This document shows positions 37,847 through 48,600 of a stretch of 64,000 nucleotides of DNA, piece after piece; the stretch's first letter is position 1, and every line of letters begins with the position of its first letter. Position numbers and translations under genes: made by a program. The stretch comes from Paraconiothyrium sp. Pb-2020. Taxonomy: Eukaryota; Ascomycota; Dothideomycetes; Pleosporales; Didymosphaeriaceae. The notes below the pieces were generated by a model, which saw only the letters and a list, made by a program, of their open reading frames with translations, searched no databases and was not told where the DNA came from. The stretch spans positions 2,542,001-2,606,000 of the forward strand of contig JAJUBI010000002.1 in NCBI GenBank assembly GCA_022419385.1, written 5' to 3'.

Positions 37847-39444
37847 ATGCCTCCAGCACAGCGGAGCAAAGGGTTAATTGAGGGTATGTACAGCATATAG
37901 TGTTTTGCTGCTCTGTTGACTAACACTTGGTAGCGGAATTTCAGCGCGCCTACCCACGCGCTGCGCAGCAAATAACGATCAGAGAGGCATTCGAATGGCG
38001 TGACAAATATGAAGCAGAGGTTGCCCTCCGCAACCAACTCCTTTCTTCTGGATTTCGATTCCCATACATTAAAGGGTGGAGTCCGAGCACGCAGTAGACG
38101 AAGTTTACCCATGGTCTAGTGCTTTATCTGCTCACGCAAAACACTCTGCAGCTCGGTCAAGAGGCGGATGTCCAAGCGGAGGCCATTTCCACCCATGTCA
38201 ACTCATATGGCGCTCGAACAAACCAAACGAGAGGTGCGGCGGCCTATGGATCTGGACAGACCAAGGCCGTTGGAAAGGACTAGCCGGGACAAGTAAGAAT
38301 GCCTAACTCCATCAACCCGAGGGCAGATGCCAGTGGCACTCTAGCCATCCAGAAGGACCAGCCGGCACTCGAAGGGCCTGTCGCTCCCGCCACCAAACTG
38401 AGGGCAGACGCCAGTGGCACTCTAGCCATCTAGAAGGACTAGTTGGCACTCGAAGGGCCTGTCGCTCCCGCCATTAAGCCGAGGACAGACGCCAGTGGCA
38501 CTCCGACTGTGCGGAAGGACCAGCCGGCACTTGAAGGGCCTGTCGCTCCCGCCATTAAGCTGAGGGCAGACGCCAGTGGCACTCTGACCGTGCGGAAGGA
38601 CTAGCCGGTACACAAAGAGCTTACCATTCCTACATCCTACCTAAAACTGCGCTAGGACCCTACAATTATTACGCAGAACTGCCGCGCCAAGGTACATGCA
38701 CTAGATCTAGAGGTGGACAGGGACTAAGAGGACACTATTGTAGCTGGCACAAGCAGTCCATCGCGCAGGCCAGACCACACATTTAGTGAAGGGATTTCAC
38801 AGGCACTATAGACAAACATATTCTATAATTCCCTTCTAAAGGTGCGGTACTCGGCACACAAGAGGAAGCGAGAAACAGAACAAGGTGATAAATATAATAC
38901 TAATAACAACTTGAGTGGCAAACTAAATGACCTGGATATTACGCATATAACACCTCCTCAGAGTAGTAGACTTAAGAGGATTGTGGCTAAGAACAGCACA
39001 TTTAATCTCCCTCAACCGAATCCACGTTTGGCTACATTAGGACATTAGCTGGCCCGCCCTACCAGGAGCAGCCGCACCACTGCCTAAGCCAGTCAATTAA
39101 CAATGTCTAAGTCCGCAGTGTCCTATCCGCAGGAGACGACGAAGAGAATTAAGACAAAGCAGACTACTGCGCAAAGTACGGCTAAAGAGACCAACACTAA
39201 ACCTAAGCAGTCTAGGCCATCGGAACAACACGCCCGCGCACAGGGCGATACTGATATTGGCGGACTCCCTGCAAAGAAGGTGAGCTTGGGTGCTACAAAC
39301 GAGGGTAGAGTTGGGAAGAAAACAGTGAACAGCACGATTGCAAGGAGGCCTGCTAAGTCCATAAAAGGTGGACGAAAGGGACCCCGCTTTAGCCTCGATT
39401 ACCTGCCTACGGATGATGAAGAAGATGAGGACTTTTGTGTCTAG
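37847..39444 (+). pseudogene. RIP-mutated two-exon gene with 27-residue repeats
   Basis: ATG 37847 opens MPPAQRSKGLIE. A clean 50-nt intron (37884-37933, GTATGT...GACTAAC...TAG) joins it to AEFQRAYPRAAQQITIREAF, and one frame then continues to a real TAG at 39442. About ten internal TAA/TAG codons occur. In the repeats the same site reads KDQ in two units and KD-stop in others, a direct demonstration of CAG to TAG. Four 81-bp units (38320-38620; core RADASGTLAIQKDQPALEGP) encode the repeats. The tail is basic, then ends in DDEEDEDFCV. The last 113 codons (from 39103) are stop-free. Family unknown; a chromatin-like role is only suggested by composition. Confidence 0.55.
38320..38620 (+). repeat. 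81-bp coding tandem repeat, about 4 copies
   Basis: Units centred on gccagtggcactct recur every 81 bp (for example 38329 and 38410). They encode 27 residues each in the frame of the mutated gene and differ mainly by C/T changes. Confidence 0.85.
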
Positions 39445-39651
39445 GCAAAGTGGCGAATGCAATGGGCAGCACCGTAAACAATCACAGGAGTAACGTACAA
39501 ATACAATACTAAAAGTTATTCAAGGACGGAGACGCTACTGCGAGCGAGCGCGTGGATTTATCTAAGGCTATGTAGTAGATATCCTACTTTTTACAACACA
39601 ACAATAAACCAGGTGAACAGCTGCAGCTTAGACATTACAAAAAGAACCTAC

Positions 39652-40371
39652 GTTGAGAACATCATGGACGTCGAACTCGGTAAGACCGTAGGGTAGGAGC
39701 GCGCGGACGAGGTTGGAGCTGCGACATCTTCAGATATCGGAGGATCAGAACGGCAAGGAGAGAGAACCTACTGGCAGTGGTAATCATACGACGCACCCGT
39801 CAGCATGTGCGACACTACCCCCTTTTTAGCCCACCAGTCCTTCGTTTGTTCAGAGCAAAAGGAAGAAGAACCCACCGTACGGATCACATCTCGTCCCAAG
39901 CAAATCATGACATCGCCCCCCATACTTCGTCACGCCGCCCCTGTCATCCCTTCTCTCCTCCCTCCCTACGCTGCTGACTTCACACCCATCTTCCACCACA
40001 CCGCACAGTGGCCGCATGAATGGAAGGTTGGACCATAACCTGTCCCCCTCTTGCATGTGACTACCCTGCAACTGCCTTGTTCGCGCGGCCCAGAATCGCT
40101 CGCGCGTGTTTGAAGCGTTGAAGATATTCATGTCCGCGACTTGGGCTCCTGCCGGCGTGGAAATTCGAAAGAGGGCGCCGGCGGGGACGTGCCAGGCCCG
40201 GCCGCTGCGTGGGGGGACGAGGAATTCTTGTATCCTAATCAGGTCACCATTGGATTCTGATAGGCTTTTCAATCTGGTATATAGCTCTTTTGGGGGGTGC
40301 AGAGGTGAGGTAGCGGAGGTGGGGTAATAGGCTGGAGCTGGAGGGATATTGTCTGTTGTATTTTGTGCCAT
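39652..40371 (-). pseudogene. DUF1989 (urea carboxylase-associated-like) gene lacking its 3' end
   Basis: Exons 40371-39876, 39814-39772 and 39718-39652 spell the first 202 residues of a DUF1989 protein. Conserved blocks: VPPRSGRAWHVPAGALFR, GAQVADMNIFNA, RERFWAARTRQLQ, DRLWSNLPFMRPL, HDLLGTRCDPYV, YDYHCHSN, LLPYGLTEFDVHDVLN. All joins are GT-AG and restore the family order. After the last donor (GTAGGT at 39651) the expected C-terminal exon (VFQVTG...ALSTCPGGD type) cannot be found. The nearest acceptor yields only LFTWFIVVL and a stop. The loss coincides with the scarred island. DUF1989 proteins accompany urea/amide catabolism in bacteria; the fungal role is unclear. The alternative is a tolerated truncated protein of about 210 residues. 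Confidence 0.7.
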
Positions 40372-40858
40372 GGCGACTGATGGAGAGGATGCGATGAAGA
40401 AAGGAAGGCGAAGGTATGATAGGTAGGAAGGCATGCCTGCAAAGTCGCCAGCCCTGAAGCAGCACGTGATCAGATAGACGCAGTAGCGGAGATCGTCGAC
40501 CGGACGAGGGACGCTGTAGACGCAGGGTACTATTGCCGGTGATAACCGAAGGGTACCACTTCACAAGACCCATGTATACAGGAATGCCTGCATGCTTGCA
40601 CGTTTGCCAAACTAAACATTGAGCATGTACATTCAGGTTTGCTTTTTGACAATACACGAGTATTCGGACTTGTTATGTGGCAGTAGATTTTATTGACTAT
40701 ACACGCTTTTGTTGCTCATTGCGCCAGCTTTTCACGTGCAACATGGATATCCATGGGTCAGGTGCAATTGTTTGAAGACAGCACCACGCCCTTTGAATGC
40801 AGGAGTACTCGTTACACAGTCTGGGACTCGAATTTTGATGATCTTACCATCTAATAAC
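40372..40858. other. Intergenic, LEU4 3' flank / DUF1989 promoter
   Basis: About 490 bp with no gene. The open frame 40244-40657 on the minus strand is a shadow upstream of DUF1989 without protein features. Confidence 0.5.
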
Positions 40859-42917
40859 TTACTGCGTTCCGTTGACGCTCGCCTCTAGACGATTCACTAG
40901 CGGGCTGGCCTCTACATCTTTGTTATCGTTCTGATTGCTATCGTTATTTCTACCGGGGCTTGACGCCGGGCTAGGGAGGTCGTTTGTGTTTGAGCGCTTG
41001 GGACGGAAAGGTACCGGCGAGGACGGTCTTGAAGAAAGGAACTGCACAAGTCAGCGTTACTTGTAATGCTCGAGTATTTCAAAGAGAAATTCTCACCGTG
41101 GAAGCCGCAGAGAGCAGCGCAATCAAAGAAGCCTGGACAACATCGTGGTGGATGCCCACGCCCCACACCCTCTGTTTGCTTCCCGCCGCCGTACATTCTA
41201 TGTACGTTGCCGCCTTAGCATCCTTGTTTGTGCCAATCGTGTGCTCCTTATATTCGGCAACATCCAGGTCGATACCCAGGTTCCTCAGCGCATCGGCAAG
41301 AGAACTGATGGCACCGTTTCCTGTACCCTGGATGCGGTGCTCCTGGCCGTCAATCTCAATGACACCACGGAACAGACGCCGCAAGTTGCGTGACGAAGAG
41401 GTCTTGCCAGCCTCGGGGGGCGCAGGTGACTTGGAGCGATCGGCTGTGATATCGTAGTCGACGAGCGAAAAGCGCGGGTTGTGCTTCAGGTGATAGGCTT
41501 GCTCGAATAGCTTCGTGATCTCGGTGGGGAGGAGTTCGCGGCCGAGCATGTCGGTTTCGCGCTGCACAATCTTGGAGAAAGCGATTTGCAGGCCACGGGG
41601 GAGGTCGAGCTCCAGCTGTCGCTGGATGATCCAAGCGACACCACCCTTTCCACTTTGAGAGTTGACACGAATGATAGCTTCGTAGGTTCGACCAATATCT
41701 TGTGGGTCGAGCGGCAGGTAGGGAACCTGCCAGGGGCTTTCCGATGTCGCCCCTTCTTGTTTTCGTTTCTGGAATCCCTTCTTGATAGCATCTTGGTGAG
41801 AGCCGCTGAAGGCGCACACGACCAGCTGACCGCCGTAGGGTTGTCTGGGATGTACTGGGATCTTGTTGGAAGACTCCACCATGTCGATCACGGATGTGAT
41901 ATCGGAGAAGTCGATGCCCGGGTGTATACCCTGTGTGTACAGGTTCAGAGCCAGTGTCACTAAGTCTACATTGCCCGTCCGCTCGCCGTTGCCAAACAGT
42001 GTGCCTTCAACTCGGTCCGCGCCCGCCATCTGTGCCAGCTCCGCTGCGGCGACCGCACATCCTCGGTCGTTATGTGGGTGCAGACTGACGGCGATCTTTT
42101 CCCGCTCGCTGATGTTCTTGCAGAAGTATTCGATCTGATCCGCGTATACGTTGGGGGTGCTCATCTCTACGGTCGCGGGAAGATTAAAGATGATGGGGTT
42201 CTCCACGCTGGGCTCCCATGCTGCCTTGACCGCCTCACATACTTCAACAGCGAATTCAGGTGAAGTATCCGAGAAGGTCTCCGGCGAGAACTCGTATGCC
42301 CATTCGGTTCCTGCTTGCTCCGGGTCGTCCTTCGTAATTGATCTAGCATATCTTGTGCACTCGACAGCCAGAGCCTTGCTTTCCTCGTTGTTCATGTTAA
42401 AGACGATGTTTTGGAAGCACGGTGACGTTGCGAGGTACAGATGGAGGATAGCCTTCTTCGCACCCTTGAGGGAATCGACGGTGCGACGGATGAGCTCTTT
42501 GCGGCATGGCGAGAGGACCTGCACCCAGACATCGTCGGGAACTATGCCGGGCGTGCGAATCAGGCGTTGTGTGAAGTCGAAGTCGGTCTGGGAAGCGGAG
42601 GGGAAGGAAACTTCGATTTCCTTGTAGCCGAGCTTGACAAGCATCTGGAAGTAGTTCCATTTTTGCTCGCCGTCCTGTGAAAGTTAGCAACCATCTGAGT
42701 TTGCACAGGCCGGAGGAAAGCGCAAGTGCGTGGATAGAAGGTTGCAATTGCACTCTCGACTCACCATGGGGTCGACCAGACTCTGGTTCCCGTCTCTCAG
42801 GTCGGTCGACAACCACCGTGGTGGCTTGTCAATCGTCTTGCTCGGCCATGATCGGTCCGGCAGGTTCAGCGGCTTGAAGGCCCTGTATTTCTTCCACGGC
42901 TCCTGGAGCATAGGCAT
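40859..42917 (-). CDS. LEU4: 2-isopropylmalate synthase
   Basis: First committed enzyme of leucine synthesis, condensing acetyl-CoA with 2-oxoisovalerate. Exons 42917-42765, 42674-41097 and 41041-40859 give 637 residues. The catalytic TIM barrel opens with STDLRDGNQSL (metal and substrate loop) and continues with QKWNYFQMLVKLGYKEIEV, SLHPHNDRG and GNGERTGNVDLVT. The C-terminal allosteric LeuA dimer domain spans FRGVIEIDGQEHRIQGTGNG to HHDVVQASLIALLSAAS. The short third exon adds a Ser/Pro/Asn-rich tail. The model starts at MPMLQEPW with no obvious mitochondrial presequence; an additional upstream start is possible. Leucine feedback inhibition is expected from family knowledge. Confidence 0.93.
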
Positions 42918-43565
42918 TCCTCAAAGCTTTCTTCGCTCACAGCTCGGTGGCAGATGTTGAATATAGAAGTGCAATTGGTAGCACGCGTGAGTCCAAGTGC
43001 GGAGGAAGATGTTGTGCAATATTGTTGTACACAACAGGAGAGAAGAAACAAGCATGCGGAGCGTTGACTCAAAGCGCTCTGACTGTCCAAAAAGATTTCG
43101 GTACCACGTCGCGCCAGCCGACGCTCCATGACGAACCACCCGCCCAAAAATGCGCTGACCACACGTGCCCCGCTTCCTGCTTGCGGGGCAATTCTAGCGC
43201 CGAAGTCGGCGTCTACACAGCATCAACCCACTCACCTCGTATTGTTTGCCAACTGCATATTGCTCCCAGCCCATTGGCGGCGATGATCATGCTATCGACT
43301 GGCATTTCGAGGTCTGACGGCTGCAGACTGACGATGTTGTTCCGGGACATGTGCTGCGCGTCACCTCTCCCAGCACGGAGCTCTTCCCTGCGCCGCGAGC
43401 AATGTCACCAGACGGTCTCTTCCAGACCCGTATATGCACCTGTGGGACTCGATGCACAAGGGTACGCGAGCACACAAGCACGCACGTCATGAGAGGAGGC
43501 CATGCAATTACACAGTTTGTGTAAACAAAGGACCCAGATGTAGCAACGTCAACGGATCAAATGCG
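42918..43565. other. LEU4 upstream region
   Basis: About 650 bp between LEU4 and the 3' end of the DENN-type gene. No gene is seen. The region contains several dispersed TGTC/GACA strings but no recognised Leu3-type palindrome (CCGGN4CCGG). Confidence 0.45.
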
Positions 43566-45406
43566 CTAGAAAATGGGTATCCTGACACCACAGCAACGAT
43601 GCCTGCGATAGGAAAGGTCAACCATCCGCCCGTACCACATCCAGCTGAATTCGCTCAGGAACGCCCGGTCGGCTTCGCTCCATGTGTCTAGGCCCATGCG
43701 GGATACGTCTCCCCTGTCCACCAACAATGTTCCGTCGTCTTCCTCCGTCTCCTCGTCATCCGACCTTTCGATAATGCTATTCAAGTTCTGTATCAGTTGC
43801 GTCGTCGAGCGGTGAAAGTACGCGATGATCGCAGTAGGTAAAGCGTCTGCGTAGTCTGATAGATCCCCAAGCAGGTCACGGTCACGGTCCCGTTCCGCAG
43901 TTGTGTACAAGTGTTGCTCGCCAGCCGACGCCCACCACATGAAGCCACTGTAAGCAAGTTGTGGCCAAGTTGTGGGTTCGATGATGCTGTCATCGACATT
44001 CAAATCATCTTCCGCGTCAGAACTGCCTTTTGGTCTTAACAACGCCGCCTGGTCGTCAACGTTGCCGTCGTCGTCCTCATCCGCGTAGTGTTCGCTCGAT
44101 GATCGTCTGTGTTTCCTGAGTTCCAGCTGCAACATCTTCCATCGCCGTAAATCCCGCTGACTTGCTTTGATCTGTGTGCCATCCGACGTCTTCATGATCG
44201 GCCAGACCTTCTTCTGCGGAGGCGCGTCGCATGTTGCTGGCATTTTCACCACGATGTCGAATAGCTTCTTCTTCGTCGTAATGATCTCGTCCGTTGTGCA
44301 AGCCACCCATCCTTGACTTCGTGAATCTTCCCCTACTTCTGCTGCACCATTTTCCTTTTGTGTCTGTAATTGTTCCAGCTCGGGGATATCGTGCACACCA
44401 ATCGAAAACAGGGCGGGTAGACGCAGTAGCGCTTCCGTGCCTGGGGAGACCAGATCGGCTGCATGTGGTGGTATACTTGATAATACCGACAAATTGTATA
44501 CTATTCTGTCAGTAAGTCCAGCTCAAACACGTCCCCGGGAATGAGTAGCCTTACCAAACTCGCAACACGTTCGCACAGGGGGAGGCCCAATGAACAGAAT
44601 CCTCTTCCTCAAAAGCGCAGCCTGCTGCAGCCTGAACACCAAAGGCCCTAAGATTGACACATATTTCAGCATCGACAACGCGGGATGATCAGCCACGAGT
44701 CCTCCCTTCTCACTCGGTACTACCGACGTCAGGGTACTCAATGCCCTCTTCCTACCACTTTTTCCATTTGTAGCAGGTTCCTCGCTGTTCGACGGGCCCG
44801 CGGCGCCGCCTCCCTCCCTGCTACTGCTATGTTGTTCCCAAAACTCCTCCAATGGTGCTCTTCGTTCCACATCCTTTGACAATGTCTCTGCCAGTTGCCT
44901 CAGCTTGCTCCCAAGCAACCAGCTGCGTCCCAGGCGCCCATATGCCCGACTGACCAGTATGCCCACGCTGACGAATTGTGCGTTCCGCTCTTCAGTGCCG
45001 GCCTCTCCCTTCGCAAAGGCGCTCAGTCCCGCATACCCCTCGTGCACAAAATATACGAGATCGGATGTGAGCGTGTGAAGTCCGGAGGGGAGCGACTTGT
45101 ATTCGACGGCGCCGTCAAGCGTTACGGAGGCATTCGAGCGTTTCCAAGCGACAGTGTAGCTGCGGTTATCTTTGTTAGCGAATGCATGGGACAATGGAGA
45201 GAGGGAATGTTGGAAGCATCGAAGATGACGTACCCGACCTTCTTATCGAAGCGAATGAGGAAGAGAGCCGACACTTGGGGCAGGTCCGTGTCTGCACCGA
45301 CGTCGTGATCGCGATCGACCTCTGTCGCGCTCGAGGCTGTCGAGACGCCCGCGGACATAGCGTTTGGGTAGACAAGCGACCGTTGGTGGTTTTGTCGTTG
45401 CGACAC
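43566..45406 (-). CDS. DENN-type (LCHN/Avl9-related, DUF2347-DUF4484) protein
   Basis: Exons 45406-45234, 45159-44555 and 44500-43566 (GT-AG, in phase) encode 570 residues. The N-terminus has the longin/uDENN-like start LPQVSALFLIRFDKKVGY-TVAWKR and then SLPSGLH, DLVYFVHEGYAG, FVSVGILVSRAYGRLGRSW and HPALSMLKYVSILGPLVF, as in the DUF2347/LCHN family. The C-terminal 300 residues match the associated DUF4484 region, with GWVACTTDEIIT, ending near FLSEFSWMWYGR. Such proteins are related to Rab exchange factors in late secretory traffic; the specific role here is inferred from family. An acidic low-complexity insert lies in the middle. Confidence 0.82.
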
Positions 45407-45609
45407 GGGCGCTGATGGCTGATGGCGCGCCGTTGAGTGGAGCCGCCGTGCCTGAGCCGTGTCGCACGAGCACCCTAGTGAACACCAAAATCATACAGAA
45501 GTGATCTCCATCTTCCGCATTCAAGAACTGTGTTATGAGCACGTTTGTTGATTGGGTATATCTCCACACACTATATCTACTGCCATGAACAGGCGGAGCC
45601 ACGATAGGC

Positions 45610-48600
45610 TCAGCCTAACATGGCGTCCAAATCCTCGCCCAGCTTCTCCTCAATCTTGCTAATCCACCTCTGCGTCTCCCTCTCCACCATCTCATCATCA
45701 TCATCCCTCGCCTCACTAATGAATGGCAACATCTCCGGCAACAAACCGAGCCACTCTTCGCCTAGTCGTTCTGTCAGGGCCTGCTCGCACTTAATTGTCG
45801 CTAGCCTTGTATGCGCCTCCTCAGCGCGCATATACTTGAGCAACACCGAATTCATCTCGCGATGATTGTCCGTGGATGACGATGATGACGATGCGAGTTC
45901 GACTATGGTTGGAATCACATCAGTCGTAATTTGTCCGGAGGCGGAGATGGTGAGTTGGGCCAGGAGAGGTTCCATGATGGCGCCAAAGTGGTCGGGTGCT
46001 TGCCAGAAGCCCTCTTGGTCGTGCTCGAAAGACTTTCGTAGGGCACGGAGTACGGCGTTGCGGAGCTCAGATTCTTCTTCATCTTGTACAAGTGAAGTGA
46101 GCAGCTTGGATGCGTGATCGATGATGTAGCTAGAGTATGGCGTTGCAATGCCTCTGAACTTGTCGAAGAACGCGGCAGCGAACTTGTAGAACGTGATCGA
46201 GGACGAAGCTGCTTGATCCACCAACTGCGCGAAAAACGGGCGGAAGGTCTGATCGTTGAGCTTTAAGGTCATAGCAGTGACCGTTTCTACGAGGGTTTCC
46301 TCTAGTCTTCCGACTTCTTCGTCTTCATAGTTTTCGTTATCGGCAACACTGTGTCTAAGCCTGAACATGTCCAACAGCAGGCCAAAAAGCGTTGCACTGG
46401 CTTTCACAAGCTGAGATTTCGTTCGAATTTCAATGGGGGCCCGCATCAACTTTAACTCCTCTTCTACCGCCTACATCTTGTTAGTTTCGCTGATTGTGAG
46501 GGGTATGTCATCCAAGCTTACCTCAGGGCCTTGTTGCAGACCATCGACCCACGTAGACTTGATAGCAGAGAAGACCTCTTGTGCTTCCAGGTGCTCTGAT
46601 AATTTTTCGAAGAATTGGCCTCGTTCCTCACCACATTCCTCCTCAAGGTCGCCTGCTGCTGATTGTTGTGAGAGCTTGAGCACAGGGATCAAGTAATCCC
46701 CAGAAAACATGAAACCAAGTCGTTGGACTGTATTAGCCAACAATGTGTAGACAGCATTGTGGAGAGACGCGTTTCCTTCTTCGATAGCGGCTCCGAGATA
46801 CTCAAAAGCCACGGGTAGGATGCTTGGCAGCAGAGGGATTGCCCCATCTTCCAAGACATCGATCATTGATGTCAAGCACAACAGTGATAGGATGCGAGTC
46901 TGGTCTTCGTTGTTTGATAGAGCTTGTGGCCCTGCGATCGTTTCGGCTACCGCAGCAACAGTTGACGTGTCTCTCTTGCCAAATCTGCCGACAATACTGT
47001 CAATGCAACTGATGACGATTCGTATCACGTCCGCATCACCTGCTTGTTGTAGGAGATCATCAAGATGAGGGAGGAATTCCAGTAGTGAGGAGACCGACGA
47101 TTTGTCGTTCTGGAAGACGGTGCTTGCTCGGACTTCCACCGACTTGATAGCGGCAATCTGAACCTCTCGGTCTTGTTTTGCTAATAAAAGTTCGGTAGAC
47201 TTGATTAAATCAGGTGTCGGTAAAAGATCCAGGCACTTCCCAAGCACGCGGCTGCAGCTTTGGTATAGCTTGGGCTGGTTCTTTACATGTTTCGAGATTC
47301 TGATGACAGCCTCTACAACGGATGCAAAGACTGTTCGAGGGACGGCAGAGTCTCTACTACGTCTGAACGCCCTAGTAGTATGGCTCTTCAGCCTTTCCTC
47401 GGAAGCCAGGTCTCCAAGTGATGCAAGCAGGTTGTGCAGAGTTTGCTCAATATCGGCAGGTGACTTATCGTTCAAGCTGAACAAGGTCTCGGATATCTTG
47501 CGCTGATGTTTCGTACCGGCGGCCTCCTCAACCAATTTAAGGTAACCCTTGAAGGTTTCAAGAGCTGTGAGTGGTTCGAAGGACATGATCAAATCGGTTG
47601 AGAATCTGCGTTGTATTTTGTTGTTTGGATATCTGTCGACCAGCAACGCAATCATAGCTGGAAGGGAATCATTAGGGCCAAGCGTTCGGGCGAGCTCGGA
47701 GAACAGCTTTAGTCGTCGGTGTGACGGGATGTGTTCGAATGCCGCTGTGAAGCTTAATAACAAATCAGCGACGCCGACGAGGAAGTTCTTATGCTTTGAT
47801 CTCAATGAAGAAGCCAGTTGCGGGACAACGCGCGAGATGGTCTGATCAACAACATGAGCAGAGTAATCGTCCTGTTGGCGAAGCAGCGAGCTTCCAATGA
47901 ACGTGAAAATGGGCATTAAGTTATGCAAGATCATCTCGGGAACCCATGATGCCAGACTCCCTATGAGGAGCAAGGCCGCGTTCTGTACTTGAGGACTTGT
48001 AGAATGCCGTATGCAATCAATAAGAATGTCGGCGCGCACTGCGGCTTGAGCTTGTGAGGAGTCTGCCTCTTCTTTGAGTCGATTGACCATGGGCGTTAAG
48101 GAACTGAAGACCAAGCTCTGGAGGTAAACCAGATCAGAGCCCGACTGCTGCTTCAATTGTTGGAGATCATCAAGGACCGTGAATAGGTATCTGAAAAGAG
48201 CGGTATGTTCAGCAGGGCTAGAACTTTCGATTAGCTCCAAAACCAACGTGAGCCTTCGAAGAACTCGGGAAACATCGTCCGGGGTTTGAAATTCTGCCCG
48301 TGCCATTTCATTGCGACTGGTCCTTCTTCGCTTCTTCGTGGGAGGACCCTCAGCCATTTGCAGCGACGATGGAACACTCTCAATGAAGGCGAGGAGCGTT
48401 GCGGTGTCCAATCGAACGTTGCGAAGAGTCTCAAGCGCCCGGCCACGTGATAGAGCCTCAAATCCCGTCTCGTTCTCCTGCAGTGACAGATCTAACAGAC
48501 GCTGGCCAACCTCTAGGCGCGTGTCAGCCTTCATCTTATCGAAATTGGCATTCAGCCAGTCGAAGGCTCTTTCCACAAGTCTTGTCCGTTCCTTATTGGT

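Larger units (their letters stand above)
30390..39651. mobile_element. RIP-scarred multi-gene island (probable decayed mobile or accessory element)
   Basis: About 9.3 kb with raised A/T. It holds several frames that are colinear over long distances but interrupted by TAA/TAG where Gln codons would be expected on either strand, the signature of CpA-to-TpA change. It also contains a minisatellite and one gene that may still be intact. Its right limit falls inside the DUF1989 gene, which loses its 3' end there. No terminal repeats or transposase were recognised, so the mobile nature is inference. Confidence 0.5.

Noticed and set aside
42866..43162. Upstream minus-strand frame as a mitochondrial presequence of LEU4
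   Set aside because: It does not splice or read into the LEU4 start and lacks the amphipathic basic pattern; the ATG at 42917 is sufficient.
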